A DNA stretch of 64,000 bases from Notospermus geniculatus (GCA_002633025.1 NMRB01001716.1:69854-133853), one strand, 5' to 3'. Positions 45,317 through 57,945 are shown, numbered from the stretch's first letter. The notes: generated from the sequence alone by a model not told the origin. Translations and numbers: made by a program.

Positions 45317-45474
45317 AGGAGTCAAACCCATGGCCTGTCTGCCATGAGCCCAATCAACAGCCACTCACTGTACCACCCCAGCACTCCAAAACCAATCTCA
45401 AACTTTCTCTTTTCTGTGAAGTGCAGTATATTCTACCTCTTATCCTCAGGTATTCTAGTGGCAAAGTTTCTGTC

Positions 45475-46545
45475 AGCCCTGAATTTGAGAATCCATCAAG
45501 TGTCATAATTCTTGAGTGCTGAATTTGAGAATACACCGAGATGTCATTCTCAAATGCTGAATTTGAGACTATGCCAAGGTATCCTTCTCAAATGCTGAAT
45601 TTGAGACTATGCCAAGGTATCCTTCTCAAATGCTGAATTTGAGAATACACCATTGTATCATTCTCAAATGCTGAATTTGAGAATACACCAAGGTATCATT
45701 CTCAAATGCTGAATTTGAGAATACACCAAGGTATCATTCTCAAATGCTCACTCTATCACTGAATTTGAGAAAATCCATGGTAACTGCTCGCATCAGATGT
45801 TGAATTTGAGCATACACCAACCAGGGCTTCCGCTAGCATTAGCCACACAGAAAATTACAGAAAATCATTGAAAATGACCACAAAATCGGCCAAAAATGAC
45901 CTCTGTGGCTAAAGGAAAATGCTGTATTTGGCCAGCCTCTTTCACATTTCCCATTACCGTGGCTAATGAAAATTTGAGCCTAGCAGAAGCCTTGCCAACA
46001 TATCTGCCATCTGGGGATGTTGATTTTAGATACATCAAAATTTCTATCACTCTCAAATTTCTGAATTTCAGAACACACCATAAATGTCAGCATCAGATGT
46101 TGAATTTGAATACGCGGTGTCTTTCATTCTAGAATGCTAAATTTTGGAATACACAGAAGTATTTTATCATTCTGAAGAAAGAATATGCCGGTCTATTTAT
46201 CATTCTTAAACTTAAAAAAAATTACGAACACGCAATGTTCTATCATTCTCAAATCCTGAAATTTACACCGAAGTACCCTATCATTCTCAAATGCTGAATT
46301 TTAGAATACACTGAAGTACATGTATCCTATCATTCTCAAATGCTTAATTTTAGAATACACTAAGTATCTTACCATTCTAATTATGCTGAATTTAGAATAT
46401 ACTGAACTATCCTTTCATTCTCAAATGCTGAATGTAAGGATACACAAGTGTATCTATCATTCTATAATGCTGAAGTTCAGAATACACCGAAGTATCCTGT
46501 CATTCTGAGATGCTGACTTTAAGAACACACCAAATTACCTGTCAA
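45475..46545. repeat. 38-bp minisatellite (TGAATTTGAGAATACACC), B1
   Basis: Clean units near 45500-45750 (GCTGAATTTGAGAATACACC then AAGGTATCATTCTCAAAT), degenerating to the right. Interrupted at 45822-45994. Confidence 0.88.
45822..45994. mobile_element. 173-bp MITE with 5-bp target duplication, B1 only
   Basis: Ends CAGGGCTTCCGCTAGCATTA / AGCCTAGCAGAAGCCTTG, with GCCACAGA / CTGTGGC and TTTTCATTAGCCACGG inner matches. CCAAC is present on both sides (45817-45821 and 45995-45999) and once in B2. Confidence 0.88.
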
Positions 46546-46947
46546 CTGGAGATAATTTCAGAATTTGCCACGTTATCGATCATCCTCGCACAGGGGATTG
46601 CCCGCCCCTTCAACTGAGCCATGGGATCAATGTTTAGGGTAGTAGCGCCTCGCATATCCAAGCTCCCATGTCAACCTACAGCTTTTGTATAATAATCAAA
46701 CATTTGTTCAAGTGACTGTTACATGCCATTAATGTTTTTTTATGAAATAAACTTTTTAACATCGGAATTAGTCCTTACTAACTCTTTATTTCTGTGTTAT
46801 CTTTGTGATACCTGTCACGTGTATTTCCCCCAAGTTTGGGGTGTAGCTTACAGATGCTTTGGACTGGGTTCAGATGTCTCTGAAAATTTCTCAAAAATAT
46901 TTTCTTCCGTTCAGGGTCAGGTACAAATGTCACATTTGGGTCAAATT
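46546..46947. other. No recognised feature (B1; equivalent B2 57946-58340)
   Basis: Almost identical in both B blocks; no gene found. Confidence 0.45.
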
Positions 46948-47042
46948 TTATAATTTGTAATTTATAAATAATTTATAAATATAATTTATAAATAATTTAT
47001 AAAATTTATAAATTTTATAAATTATAAAATTTATAACTTTAT
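46948..47042. repeat. AT palindrome cluster (TTTATAAATAATTTATAAA), B1
   Basis: About 95 bp of TTTATAA/TTATAAA iterations. B2 copy at 58341-58441. Confidence 0.85.
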
Positions 47043-47867
47043 AATGAGCAGATATCACAACTTGAAAGATTTCTAATTCTGTAATGAATATTTTATTACA
47101 GGCTCAGTTGTCATATTTTAGCATCTCATCCAGGGTTCATAAAATGTTACCTCTTGCTTTTGTTAATCTGGAAATTTAGTAGCTTTGCTGACTGAACTTA
47201 ATACGTGTACCAGGAATTTGTGCTGGCATATTTGTTCCAGTCCTTGCAGCTTAATGACATTTCAATATTTTTCTCTTCATCAAATTTTCATTGCTTTTCT
47301 CTGTATTTGTACTTTATAAAGCAATGGAACTTTATTTGTACTTTATAAAGTGCTTTCAATGGAACTTTATTTGTACCTTGTAAAGCAATGGAACTTTGTA
47401 ACTTCATCTTCAAAGATCTGTTTGTGTCAGTATGTCCTGTGCACGTTGGAAATTTGCAGAGTTAAAAATGTGTTTTAATGATTGTAATTTCTTCCTTAGA
47501 ATTTGTAAATTCGCCGATTAATTTCTCCACTTGAATATTTCACTAAATTCACGAATCTATTTCAGATATCCAGTGTCTGGCATCTGTAATCTATACTCCG
47601 TCCCAATTTGTTGCGTCAGCGTCGGGTCCTGTCCATGATTTGTCTCCGTTAACATAATTGTACACTTATTTTAGACCCTTTACACTGCCCCTTACCTGAT
47701 ATGAACCCGAATGGAGACTTTTGAAAATAATTTGAGTTTCAAGCTTGGGATACGCGGAAGATTGGCAGAAATATTTTCCACTTCGCAAAATTGACGTTAG
47801 AAGCAACCAGCTGTATTGAAATCGACATCGCCAGCGGACATACCTATAAGACGATACTTATTCAAAG
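47043..47867. other. No gene; ACTTTATAAAGCAATGGA short repeats (B1; B2 58657-59440)
   Basis: A 27-bp GGAACTTTATTTGTACTTTA unit repeats about three times near 47310 in B1 and four times near 58870 in B2. The rest is unrecognised. Confidence 0.6.
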
Positions 47868-48258
47868 GTAAAAATTCAAGCTTGGATATTCAAGCTTTGG
47901 ACAGGATTTTAATGTGTTCAATATTTTTTTTTTTGTTACGAAAACATTTGTCAGAGAGTGTCTGGAACAAAATTTTCGTCACCATATCACTTGTCAATTG
48001 TTCTCTTAACTCAATTAACCTAACAAAAAACTGCTAACCGTAGCAGTTTTAGACCATACTTAATATTCAAAGGTAAAAATTCAAGCTTGGATATTCAAGC
48101 TTTGGACAGGATTTTATTGTGTTCGATATTTTTTGTTTTTGTTACGAAAATATTTGTTACAGAGTGTTTGGAACAAAAAATTTTCGTCACCATATAACTT
48201 GTCAATTGTTCTCTTAACTCGATTAACCTAACAAAAAACTGCTAACCGTAGTACGGAT
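47868..48258. repeat. 194-bp tandem pair, B1
   Basis: Two copies with GGTAAAAATTCAAGCTTGG and ending AAAACTGCTAACCGTAG. B2 equivalent at 59445-59838. Confidence 0.88.
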
Positions 48259-48494
48259 CAAGCGAAACAAGTTCCCTCGGTATATTTCTCAATGCCGGTT
48301 AGAACTTGATGCATAAGGTAGTTGTTTTAATTTTCTCTGCATGTTGTTGTGCTATTAACGGTAATGGTGTTGCATGTTGTCGTTTTATGTGTTTGCACAG
48401 CTGCATTTATTGCATTCATTCTCTGAAAACACTTTTCATTGCCTGAAAACGAGGTCACTTTTCATCTGTGTCTTGGATTACAGGAACAAGAAAT

Positions 48495-48960
48495 GGTATT
48501 TAGAAATTTTAGTGGTATTCAGAAATTTGAATTGAATAGTTCTAGTGGAATGTTGTAGGGGTATTCTGAAATTAAACTATTTATTCTGAATGATAAAGTG
48601 GTATTTTAAATATGGAGTGTGGTATTCTTAAAATGAAGTGGAGTAGTGGTATTCTGAAATGAACTATTTATTCTGAATGATAAAGTGGTATTTTAAAAAT
48701 GGAGTGTGGTATTCTTAAAATGAAGTGGTATCCAAAAAATGGAGTCTGGTATTCTTAAAGTGATGTCTTGCCTTAGAGGCCCGACTTCTATTTCATATTC
48801 TTAAAATGATGTGGTATTTATAAAATATCGGAGTGGTATTCTAGAAATGGGAATGGTATTAAAATAAATGGAGTGGTATTCTTAAAAGTAAAGTGGTGTT
48901 CTACTTCAAGAAATGGTGCGATGGAGGTATTCTAAAATCAGTGTGTAGTAATGTAAAATA
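48495..48960. repeat. Degenerate GTGGTATTCTTAAAATG minisatellite, B1
   Basis: Irregular 14-20-bp units with GTGGTATTCT and AAAATGGAGTG. B2 copy at 60070-60540. Confidence 0.82.
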
Positions 48961-49075
48961 GTGGAAAATTATGTGGTTTCAGAAATCATATGATATTCAT
49001 TGTTTTCCTACTTTACCCCAGGGGGGGGGGGGATTTTTAAGTGGATTCCCAGGAAACTGATTGGTATTCTTGAGG

Positions 49076-49347
49076 CCAATTCATACTTTGCGTTTTGTGC
49101 TTGTCCGTTTCCTACTTGAGTGTGTGGTAGAAAAAGTAATTTTATTATTGGTACCACACATAAACATAGGGAACGCACAAGCGCAAAACAGAGAAGTATG
49201 AATCTAAGGCCAATTCATACTTTGCGTTTTGCGCTTGTCCGTTTCCTATTTGAGTGCGTGGTAGAAAAAGTAATTTTATTATTGGTACCACACATAAACA
49301 TAGGGAACGCACAAGCGCAAAGTGCAAAACAGAGAAGTATGAATCTA
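49076..49347. mobile_element. Two tandem TTCATACTTTGCGTTTTG hairpins, B1
   Basis: Each has CAATTCATACTTTGCG at the left and AAGTATGAATC at the right with GGTAGAAAAAGTAATTTTAT in between. B2 has a single copy at 60780-60925. Confidence 0.83.
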
Positions 49348-49469
49348 CCCTTAATAAAAATAGAACCGAAACTGGTATCAATTGGATTCTCAGACCAAAT
49401 CTAAATTAGTTTACCTTTTGAAAGAGGTCACTGACTTGATTTACCGTAATTCATCTTCTTGGGCTGTTT

Positions 49470-49646
49470 AGGGCCTTCATACACTGATTGATGTTGAAAA
49501 ATAGTGTTTTAGACAACTTTTTCTGCGTGCACACCACAAATGAAAGGTGAAATGTTATAAAACAAATACGTTCGTGGAATATTTTCAGATGAAGTCTCGT
49601 TGAACACCCAGCTTTCGATTTTTGTCTGTCGGTGTATAAAGGCCTG
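49470..49646. mobile_element. Foldback MITE before truncated T2b, B1
   Basis: GGGCCTTCATACACTGATTG start and GGTGTATAAAGGCCT end. It lies 150 bp upstream of the truncated T2b exon. Confidence 0.72.
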
Positions 49647-49798
49647 TGGAGATTAAGATGCTCTGCTTCGGACTTGTTCCTCTTGAAATTCTTCCCAATC
49701 CAAGTAATACGATCGTAGAGTGGCCTGATGTGTGTGATTAAAGTTCCGTCATTGTTTGCCGTTCCACTCGTCTGATTTGTTGTTCTATTCTCTTTCAG

Positions 49799-49969
49799 AC
49801 GCGTGTAGTAAACGCTTTCCGCATGGGCTTAGAATCACGTTACGACAACATAAATTTTCTATCTTTCAATGTATTACTTTTCCACCTCTGTTTCATTTTA
49901 TCTTTCCGTTGTACTCGCCATATCTCGATATATCGTCTCGTCTCGGACAGTGGGTCTCCAAATGGCTAA
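49799..49969 (+). pseudogene. ATP2B-like: Truncated T2b tail exon at the B1/B2 junction
   Basis: The acceptor TCTCTTTCAG and first 54 bases (TRVVNAFRMGLESRYDNI) are identical to the intact T2b exon at 61694-61747. At 49853 the sequence jumps to the start of block B2 (matching 36578 onward). The reading frame then runs through unrelated sequence for 38 codons (NFLSFNVLLF... to ...SGSPNG) and stops at 49967-49969. If spliced from the phase-0 donor it would complete the calmodulin-binding half but replace the Ser-rich tail and PDZ ligand with a foreign hydrophobic sequence. It is most simply a duplication-breakpoint fossil or an assembly join. It is called a pseudogene because the homologous coding part ends at the breakpoint. 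Confidence 0.75.
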
Positions 49970-50205
49970 CCTCTTTCTTTGCATGGCCTGGATCGTGGAT
50001 GGGCCGTCTCACAAATCATTTAATACAGAAAAGAAGAAAACTGCTTGATCTGTCTTCACATCGTGAAAGAAACAGGCATAGCAACAACACCCCTCGGTAC
50101 AAGTGTTCAGACTGGCCAGATTTTAACAGTATAGTCAGATATTTAGTGGCAGGCAGCCTGCCAGTTTTGGACATTCGTGCTGAGGGATGACAATACATGT
50201 ACATG

Positions 50206-50599
50206 TAGATAGGTTGCGCAGCTTTCCGACTCTGGCGTCAACTACCAGAATGAATTGCAGTCCGCTGTAGACATCCTTGATAAAAACGATTTGATAGACG
50301 TTTTCAATTTGTCGAACACCATAAATTGAAGGCAGAAAAATTTGGCCTTATAAATCGGAAGTGCGGATAAATAATGAATATTGAAGTCGTAATCCTAGTC
50401 GTTACGACTTGAAACACGGCTATAATATTTGAGATTTACGTACACTTTCGATTACGAGTCAAAATTATTCTGCCACAAAGTTATGGCATTTTGCGATTTG
50501 CAAACGTCTATCAAATCGTTTTTATCAAGGATGTCTACAGCGGACTGCAATTCATTCTGGTAGTTGAAGCCGGAGTCGGAAAGCTGCGCAACCTCTCTA
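50206..50599 (+). mobile_element. F1 foldback MITE, copy 13
   Basis: TAGATAGGTTGCGCAGC start, GCGCAACCTCTCTA end, forward; equivalent to copy 11 but with a different left terminus and different left flank. Confidence 0.87.
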
Positions 50600-50984
50600 T
50601 TAGGCACATTTTCTCCCAACTCTGGTGAAACAGTTTCTTCTTATTCTGTATCTATGAATTTTGAGACGGTCCGTAATCCACGTACATGGTTTCATTTCAC
50701 TTGTTGAAAATGTTCGTGCACTGACCATTCGCCTTGTCAATGTTATGTATCATCGACAAAAGGAAATGTTGATCGTTTGAATGCCCACTGTCTAAAATCC
50801 ACACATGGTTAGCCCTGATATGTTCTCACGAGCATGCACAGTTTCTTGGTGGTGACATATCTATTCAAAATTTGAGTTGAGAGCCAGGTGCCAAATACAG
50901 CAATATTGGCTCTATAAACAATAATATTGAATGAATAAATGTATTTTGATGTGGTTTGTGGCTCACACAGAACCTTTGGGGTAC

Positions 50985-51445
50985 GTAAGAAGACCGGAAT
51001 ACACCGAAATACGCCGGAATACACTGAAATATCACCGGAAACAGGGTTAAAAGGCTTCTTTTCACTATTATACAGTAGTGAGGCAATGTATCGTATCAAT
51101 CCAATGTCAAAATATACAATATCAGTCTCAGGATTTGACTCGTTCGAACAGAAACATAGCCCGACGGGTGTTTTCCACGATCGACCGCCGCCATATTGGA
51201 TAACCAGATAACCTACGGTTGAGTCTTAAGTAACAACATGCATGCAAGATGGCGACCGCCGGCCCCCGAAAACACCTGATGCGATGCGATGGTTTCTGAA
51301 GTTGACTGTGTGAATATTGACGATGTTCTTGCCCTATTCTGCCTCGTATCCATAGCTACAACATAAGAGTGTTATTAAACCTTTTGTATCATGTTTTCGG
51401 CAGTATTTCGGTGTATTCCGGCGGATTTCGGTGTATTCCGGTCTT
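50985..51445. mobile_element. Foldback element with CGGAATACACCGAAAT ends, B2
   Basis: B2 equivalent of 37841-38300, nearly identical. Confidence 0.8.
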
Positions 51446-52177
51446 CTTATGAACCGGAACCTTTGGAGCGTGTGGTGAAAGAAAGCGGAACATCATGGCT
51501 GATGTACCCATAGGTGTGGTTTAAGGGGTGATGTCATCCCTTCCCATATGGCTGAAAGAAATCTTGCTTCTTAAGCAAGGACAGCCTGCTGTTGTTGTTG
51601 AGTCGATCAATCCTAGGTTTGGTACCTAAGTAGGCCTAGGTGGTCAGTGCTGGTCCAAACTGGTTTATTTAAGTGACCCATTTCTTGGGCACGTTTGTAA
51701 ATATGTAGTTGTTGTCTATTTTGTTGAAAGAGTGGCAAGTGGCTAGTGGCACATTCACTTTTCTGTGATCGAATTCAACAACTCATGATCCTATTCAAAT
51801 GAACATACATGGCTACTCAGGTGTGGATTTGAAATACTACAAAAATCTTTGGTCTATATCATCACATTTTACACCAACACTAGTAAAATTTGACTTAGAT
51901 ATAAAGTCCGGCAATATCTGAGCGTGACCCAATGGATTGCAGAAGTCAGGAAATGAGACAAGAATTTTCAGTTAGGTATGCATTCGACCTGCGTGACTGG
52001 TGACGATCTGTTGCACACTATTGGGCACCACTAAAGTCTGTTTGTATATATAATTGGGTTGTCGATCGGTTGTTCAAGAGTTGTATGTGATTAAAGATCC
52101 GTGGAAAACCCAACTAATATATTGTTGCCTAACTTTCACATTCAATTGGGTTCTGCTTAGATGTTGCCGGACTTTAT

Positions 52178-52329
52178 GGGCCGTATGCACCAAACGAAGA
52201 TTATCGTGAACTAAGGTTGAGCCACAACTTTTCTATTGTTCAGGTTTGCCTAGGCATGATGTGATAATGAAAAGGTTGTGGATCAACCTGAGTTCAAAAA
52301 AATAATCTTCGCTTGGTGCATACGGCCCT
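52178..52329. mobile_element. GGGCCGTATGCACCAAACG hairpin, B2
   Basis: B2 equivalent of 39029-39181; one arm base differs (GTGGATCAACC). Confidence 0.83.
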
Positions 52330-53211
52330 ATAGGTGTAAATTTGTCCCACAAAATTGACAAGTGTGATTTCAGTGTGGGCGGTCATGCTGGTAACATTTG
52401 CAAGCAATTTAGATTTCCATTGATGGTAAATGCGTATGCATCGTAATAATTGCCATAAACACCTGCAGGTGGAACTTCACAGGTATACAAGACCCTTTAA
52501 TACGTCTCTAGATGAAGAAATTGAATCAGGAGACGAAAGAAAATGAATATGTATATTAATGTTCAAGAATAATATCGGCAGTCAGTCCGACGTTTTTCGT
52601 TTTATCAGATGAGATGGGGTACTATTTCAATGTTTCATAATTTGTGGTGCAAAACACACACAAAAGCATTGCGTAAATGTTTGCCAAGTATTAATTACAT
52701 CTGTTTGTCTGGATCAGACTTGTATAAATTTTTTCAAACCTGTGTAAATTTCAAAACTTAACGGCATGTGGCCTAAATTTAAAGCGACACGCAATATTGA
52801 TTTTCTCATCAGATTGAGGGCAATTTGCTACAGTGTAGTGCCCGTGAAATCACTTGGTCTTCATGGCCACTTATATTTGTGTAAGATTTGTGACCCTCCC
52901 TTACAAAACCAGTGTTAAGTCGCACGGAAAATCAGCCTAAATGGACTAAACATGACACCAGGAGATAAAGACAGAAATAGAATCGCCCAGACTTTACTAT
53001 GGACAGACAATACTGAAATTGACAAATGTGACCCCTCCACCGCAAAACCAGTCATCAGTCACTCTGAGGTTGGCAAGTTGGGACCAACCTACTTGTCAAT
53101 TTCAGTATCGTCTGTCTGTCTGTCTGTCTGTTGTGAAGGTGAGTGATTCTGTTTCTGTCTCTATCTCCTAAGAGAAGGCGAGCACAAAAATCAACACACA
53201 ATATGAGAAAG

Positions 53212-53404
53212 TATATAAAGTCAATTTCCAGAATATTTGCAAATTTTCGACCCCAACCGGGGTCTTCTTCAGGCTGGAACTTTACAATCTGAAACTCTAG
53301 AAAAGAGTCTTTTCTAGAGTTTCAGATTGTAAAGTTCCAGCCTGAAGAAGACCCCATTTGGGGTCGAAAATTTGCAAATATTCTGGAAACTGACTTTATG
53401 TACT
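53212..53404. mobile_element. TTTTCGACCCCAACCGGGGTC hairpin, B2
   Basis: Uninterrupted equivalent of 40066-40440. Confidence 0.87.
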
Positions 53405-54180
53405 TTATGTCTCTATCTCCTGGTGTCATGTCAGTCCGTTTAGGCTCATTTTCCGTGCGACTTAACACTGGTTTTGTAGTGGAGGGTCATATTAAATTTA
53501 AGCAATAATAGGACTACCCTCAGCGAGTTTCAATGCTTTGTCAATTTTCTGGATTCAAAATTATCCATCTCATACAGAATGCAGCGTAGAACAGATCACC
53601 ATTGTGGCCATGTTCAACACACTTTTGTGGATTGGAAACTACCAATACAATTCAAGTGTACTGTTTGGAATTCTAAGGCTAAGAATCCATTCACGCGATT
53701 TTTGTGCCGCGCGATGTCGCATCCTTTGTCCACGACCAACGCGGCGGAAGCAAACAATGACGCTCGAAAATCGCGTGAATGGACAGCCAGCCTAACAGGC
53801 CAGCATTTTAATGATTGAATTGAGTCACATGCGTTAAAATTCTTAACAAAACCTATAGTTCATCACCAATAAATCACAAGTTGTCGTTGATTGAGTAATT
53901 CCTTCACGCACCTGAGTAATATTGAATTCCAGACCAATTGTAAAAAAAGCCCCTATACTCTCACTGTAGTCCGACATAATTTGTTGCCGCCCCAAAATTT
54001 CTAAGTCATATAAATGCTAAGGAACCTATAGTAATTTGCATTTAAAGTACCATATTTCAAAGAGAAGTACCGTATCTGTGACAGGACAGTAGGACTTTGG
54101 ACCATTGTTCCATCGGGACTACTGTTCCTGACACATGCATTAGCTCCATCACCTCAACATCTCAATCCACATAATTTTCA

Positions 54181-54422
54181 GGGGCCGTATGCATAAAACA
54201 TCTTAAGTGTAAAATTCCCCTTATCTTTTGTTTGGAACAATAGTTTACGGCCAAGTTTACATAGAAACATACAGTATATGGACACGCGGGCAAACAAAGG
54301 CTTTATGGTCATGAACCCTTTGTTAGGCCATTGTTCGCCCGCGTGTCTGTATACCGTATACCTCTATGTAAACCCGGCCTCAGGGAAATTTTACACTTAA
54401 GATGTTTTGTGCATACGCCCCC
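54181..54422. mobile_element. GGGGCCGTATGC hairpin MITE, B2, with different nested hairpin
   Basis: Same host element as 41321-41607 but split in its loop by another hairpin at 54248-54381. Confidence 0.85.
54248..54381. mobile_element. Nested CGGCCAAGTTTACATAG hairpin, B2 only
   Basis: Inverted ends CGGCCAAGTTTACATAGAAA / CTCTATGTAAACCCGGCCTC, with inner GACACGCGGGC / GCCCGCGTGTC. The host is intact at that position in B1. Confidence 0.83.
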
Positions 54423-54945
54423 TGGAAATGATTATTTTTTCACACACCCCGCCTTAGTGAAATATTTAGAAAAGTGTGTTTTTGGGTAGCTCTTGTAATT
54501 AGGGTAAATGCAGCGTGGTGTAAAATAGTTTTTCTTCTTTTTGGGTGCACGTATAAATAGCTATAAATATTATAAGACTATTACGATTTTTGATCTTCTG
54601 TAGATGGTGTGAACCTGGAATGTTGAAGTTGTTAAAAAAAGTACTACACACTGATTACACTTGGTTCCAATTCGTTAGTGCGCCAGGTTATCTCTGGCTC
54701 CGTTGATACTCGAACAATTTCAACAGTTTTTTCCGCTGAATTTCATCATATTTTTGCGGAATTCCTTTCTTTCTGAAAAGATTCCTTTTTAGCTCACCTG
54801 TGAGCTATAGTCATCACGTGGTGTCCGTCGTCCGCCTCGTCATCGTCGTCCATTAGCAGGGCACGTTGCGACAAAAAATATGTTGGAATTTGGTAAATAG
54901 TGTATCGAAATTGGTTGAGAATTAACAGATCGAGGTAAAAAACCT

Positions 54946-55075
54946 GGGCCGACCGCACAGGAAGTCTGACAGTGCTTTCAGTGCCTATCGGCAGTTTAGT
55001 TAATGGGAAAGTGTGTTATAACTAACTGCCAACAGGAGCCGGTAGCACTTTTCGGACTTTCTGTGCAGTCGGCCC
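54946..55075. mobile_element. GGCCGACCGCACAG hairpin, B2
   Basis: B2 equivalent of 42293-42426. Confidence 0.83.
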
Positions 55076-55538
55076 TGATGTATTAATGAATTTGAACAGA
55101 CTGTAGTCGTGTTTTCTTTGACTTGAAACAGTGCTTGGTGATTTGTAAAATAATTGTGATTTTGTCATGGTGAATATAGTCAAGACATAATATGCAGATT
55201 TTTCCCATTTTGATGTATGTCATGTGAAGTAAGTTTCAATACTCGGGAGCAGAGAAGGGAGTTTGTCGTCCCTTTCCATTAGGCCTATTATGATTTAGCG
55301 GGTGCTTCACAGTGGCCAGGCTTCATTCAAATGTATAGTTTTGTTATCGAGAAAATTCAATTTACATTGATCACGCTTGAAAATGTCTTTGTTTTGGTCA
55401 GCGGAGTTGGTTAAGAACAGGTGGAATAGGGTCGTGTTACTTACTGAAGTGAAGTTTGTGCTGAACAACCATATAGCAGATGTTGCAAAGGTGCAACAGC
55501 ATGTTGAGAAGTCGACAAAGGCCAAGAATCTAAAATAA

Positions 55539-55938
55539 TAGAGAGGTTGTGCAGCTTTTCGACACCGAATCCGGCTTCAACTACCAGAATGAATTGCAGT
55601 CCACTGTAGACATCCTTGATAAAAACGATTTGATAGACGTTTGCAAATCGTAAAATGCCATAACTTTGTGGCAGAATAATGTTGACTCGTAATCGGAAGT
55701 GCACATAAATCGCAAGTATTATAGTCGTGTTTCAAGTCGTAACGACTAGGATTACGACTTCAATATTCATTATTTATCCGCACTTCCGATTTGTAAGGCC
55801 AAATTTTTCTGCCTTCAGTTTATGGTGTTTGACGAATTGAAAACTTCTATCAAATCGTTTTTATCAAGGATGTCCATAGCGGACTGCAATTCATTCTCGT
55901 AATTGAAGTCGGAGTCGGGCCGCTGCGCAACCTCTCTA
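55539..55938 (-). mobile_element. F1 foldback MITE, copy 14
   Basis: B2 equivalent of copy 12, same orientation and same flanks. Confidence 0.87.
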
Positions 55939-56324
55939 TTATGACATCTCCTGAGCGCCTGGTTTATTCTCCAGTGCTTGACGGCAAATGCCAAATAATG
56001 CTGGCTGATGTCGGGTGTGAGAGTGCCCAGTGGCAATCGCCAGAATCAATCATGGGAAAGAGGGGGCACAGCCAGCGCACATTGTGGAAAACCTCGGTCA
56101 AATTTTAACATGTTTTCAAAAGTTCCCGGTCAATTTTAAAGATTTTCCACAAAATAGAGGGGGCATGGGCCGGGTGTACCCCCCCTCGGATCCGCGCCTG
56201 ATCACTTGCTTCTTAAAAAGGAGCAGGAGTGCCGAATTCGGCATCATTAGCAATAGGCAGTACTTGGCGAATTTAATACACAGTAGGCCGAAATCAAGGT
56301 GTCCTGCAAAAATCTGCACTAAAA

Positions 56325-56418
56325 CGAATTGGCCCACTTTATCACATGAATAATGAGGTCAGACTCAGGGGATCAAGCCCAGAACCTCAGCATTTCCACT
56401 GCTCCACTCCGCCAGCCC
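56325..56418 (-). mobile_element. tRNA-derived SINE-like element, B2
   Basis: B2 equivalent of 43691-43803, with short deletions in the head. Confidence 0.45.
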
Positions 56419-57036
56419 AAGGCAAGCGGGCACTACTCATTCTGAATCACTGATAGCCGAGTTTTTAACCTATCTCTTATAGTTAACATGGAGACCAAAA
56501 GATGTATTGCGTTGAAATTTTTCTGCTCTTGTTTGAAAGGAACATAAGAACCCCTGCTGCCAAACGTAAAGATGTTTTCCAAGCCAGCATAAACCTGTGC
56601 AGGATGATAGATAGCTTTTTGGCAGAGTTGCAAAAATGATAACTTTTTAATTACCCGAGACAATTCTTAGCAAAATATCAGACCTACAGACAAAAGATAG
56701 CTTTTTGGCAGTGTTGCAAAAATGAGAACATTTTAATTACACGTACCTGAGACAATTCTTAGCAAAATATCAGACCTACAGATAAAAGTCAAATTCAATA
56801 GTCTATGCAGATGTGGCTCTGAAGAAACAAAAAAAATTGTCGGCACAGGAATGAATATTACCAAGTAACTTCTCGTGATAAAAGTTTTAAATTACACAGC
56901 GCTTTTCACTGTCTTACAGTCTCAGAGTGCTTCACATCATACCCCAGTCGCTGAAGGAAATTACCTTCCTGGGGACTCAGCGCTGCCCATTCAGTGCGTA
57001 ACTTGATCTTTCCAGTACAATGTGGCGACTCGCCCA

Positions 57037-57146
57037 GGGGCCCGTTTCATAAAGTGACTTTAAGCTGATGGTACCTTTAACCAAATGGAAGATGCATAGA
57101 AGTTAATGGTGCCGTTAGCTTAAAGCCACTTTATGAAACAGCCCCC
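57037..57146. mobile_element. GGGGCCCGTTTCATAAAGTG hairpin, B2
   Basis: B2 equivalent of 45201-45316. Confidence 0.84.
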
Positions 57147-57319
57147 AGGAGTCAAACCCATGGCCTGTCTGCCATGAGCCCAATGAACAGCCACTCACCG
57201 TACCACCCCAGCACTCCAAAACCAAACTCAAACTTCCTCTTTTCTGTGAAGTGCAGTATATGCAGTATATTCTACCTCTTATCCTCCGGTATTCGAGGAT
57301 AAGGCAAAAGTTTCTGTCA

Positions 57320-57945
57320 GCCCTGAATTTGAGAATCCATCAAGTGTCATAATTCTTGAGTGCTGAATTTGCGAATACACCGAGATGTCATTCTCAAATG
57401 CTGAATTTGAGAATATGCCAAGGTATCATTCTCAAATGCTGAATTTGAGAATATGCCAAGGTATCATTCTCAAATGCTGAATTTGAGAATACACCAAGGA
57501 ATCATTATCAAATGCTGAATTTGAGAATACACCAAGGTATCATTCTCAAATGCTCACTCTATCACCGAATTTGAGAAAATCCATGATAATTGCTAGCGTC
57601 AGGTGTTGAATTTGAGCATACACCAACATATCTGCCATCTGGATATGTTGATTTAGACACATCAAAGTTTTGATTTAGACACATCAAAGTTTCTATCACT
57701 CTCAAATTTCTGAATTTCAGAATACAACATAAATGTCAGCGTCCGATATTGAATTTCAAAATACACGGTGTCTTTCATCCTAGAATGCTAAATTTTGGAA
57801 TACACAGAAGTATTTTATCATTCTCAAATGCTTAATCTTTAGAATATGCTAGTCTATTTATCATTCTAAAATGCTGAAGTTCAGAATATACCGAAGTATC
57901 CTGTCATTCTGAGATGCTGACTTTAAGAACACACCAAATTACCTG
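57320..57945. repeat. 38-bp minisatellite, B2
   Basis: Same unit as 45475-46545 but about 440 bp shorter, by fewer units and without the insertion. Confidence 0.88.

Larger units (their letters stand above)
36578..49852 (+). repeat. Duplicated block B1
   Basis: Direct copy of 49854-61747, starting ATTTTCTATC and ending GACAACATA inside the T2b exon. B1-only insertions: 40235-40414, 40840-40948, 41407-41583, 41982-42139, 43853-44722, 45822-45994 and an extra 175-bp tandem copy at 37421-37595. Confidence 0.93.

Noticed and set aside
46948-47042. AT-rich palindromes as a replication origin or scaffold attachment site
   Set aside because: Simple TTTATAA iteration; nothing else supports a function.
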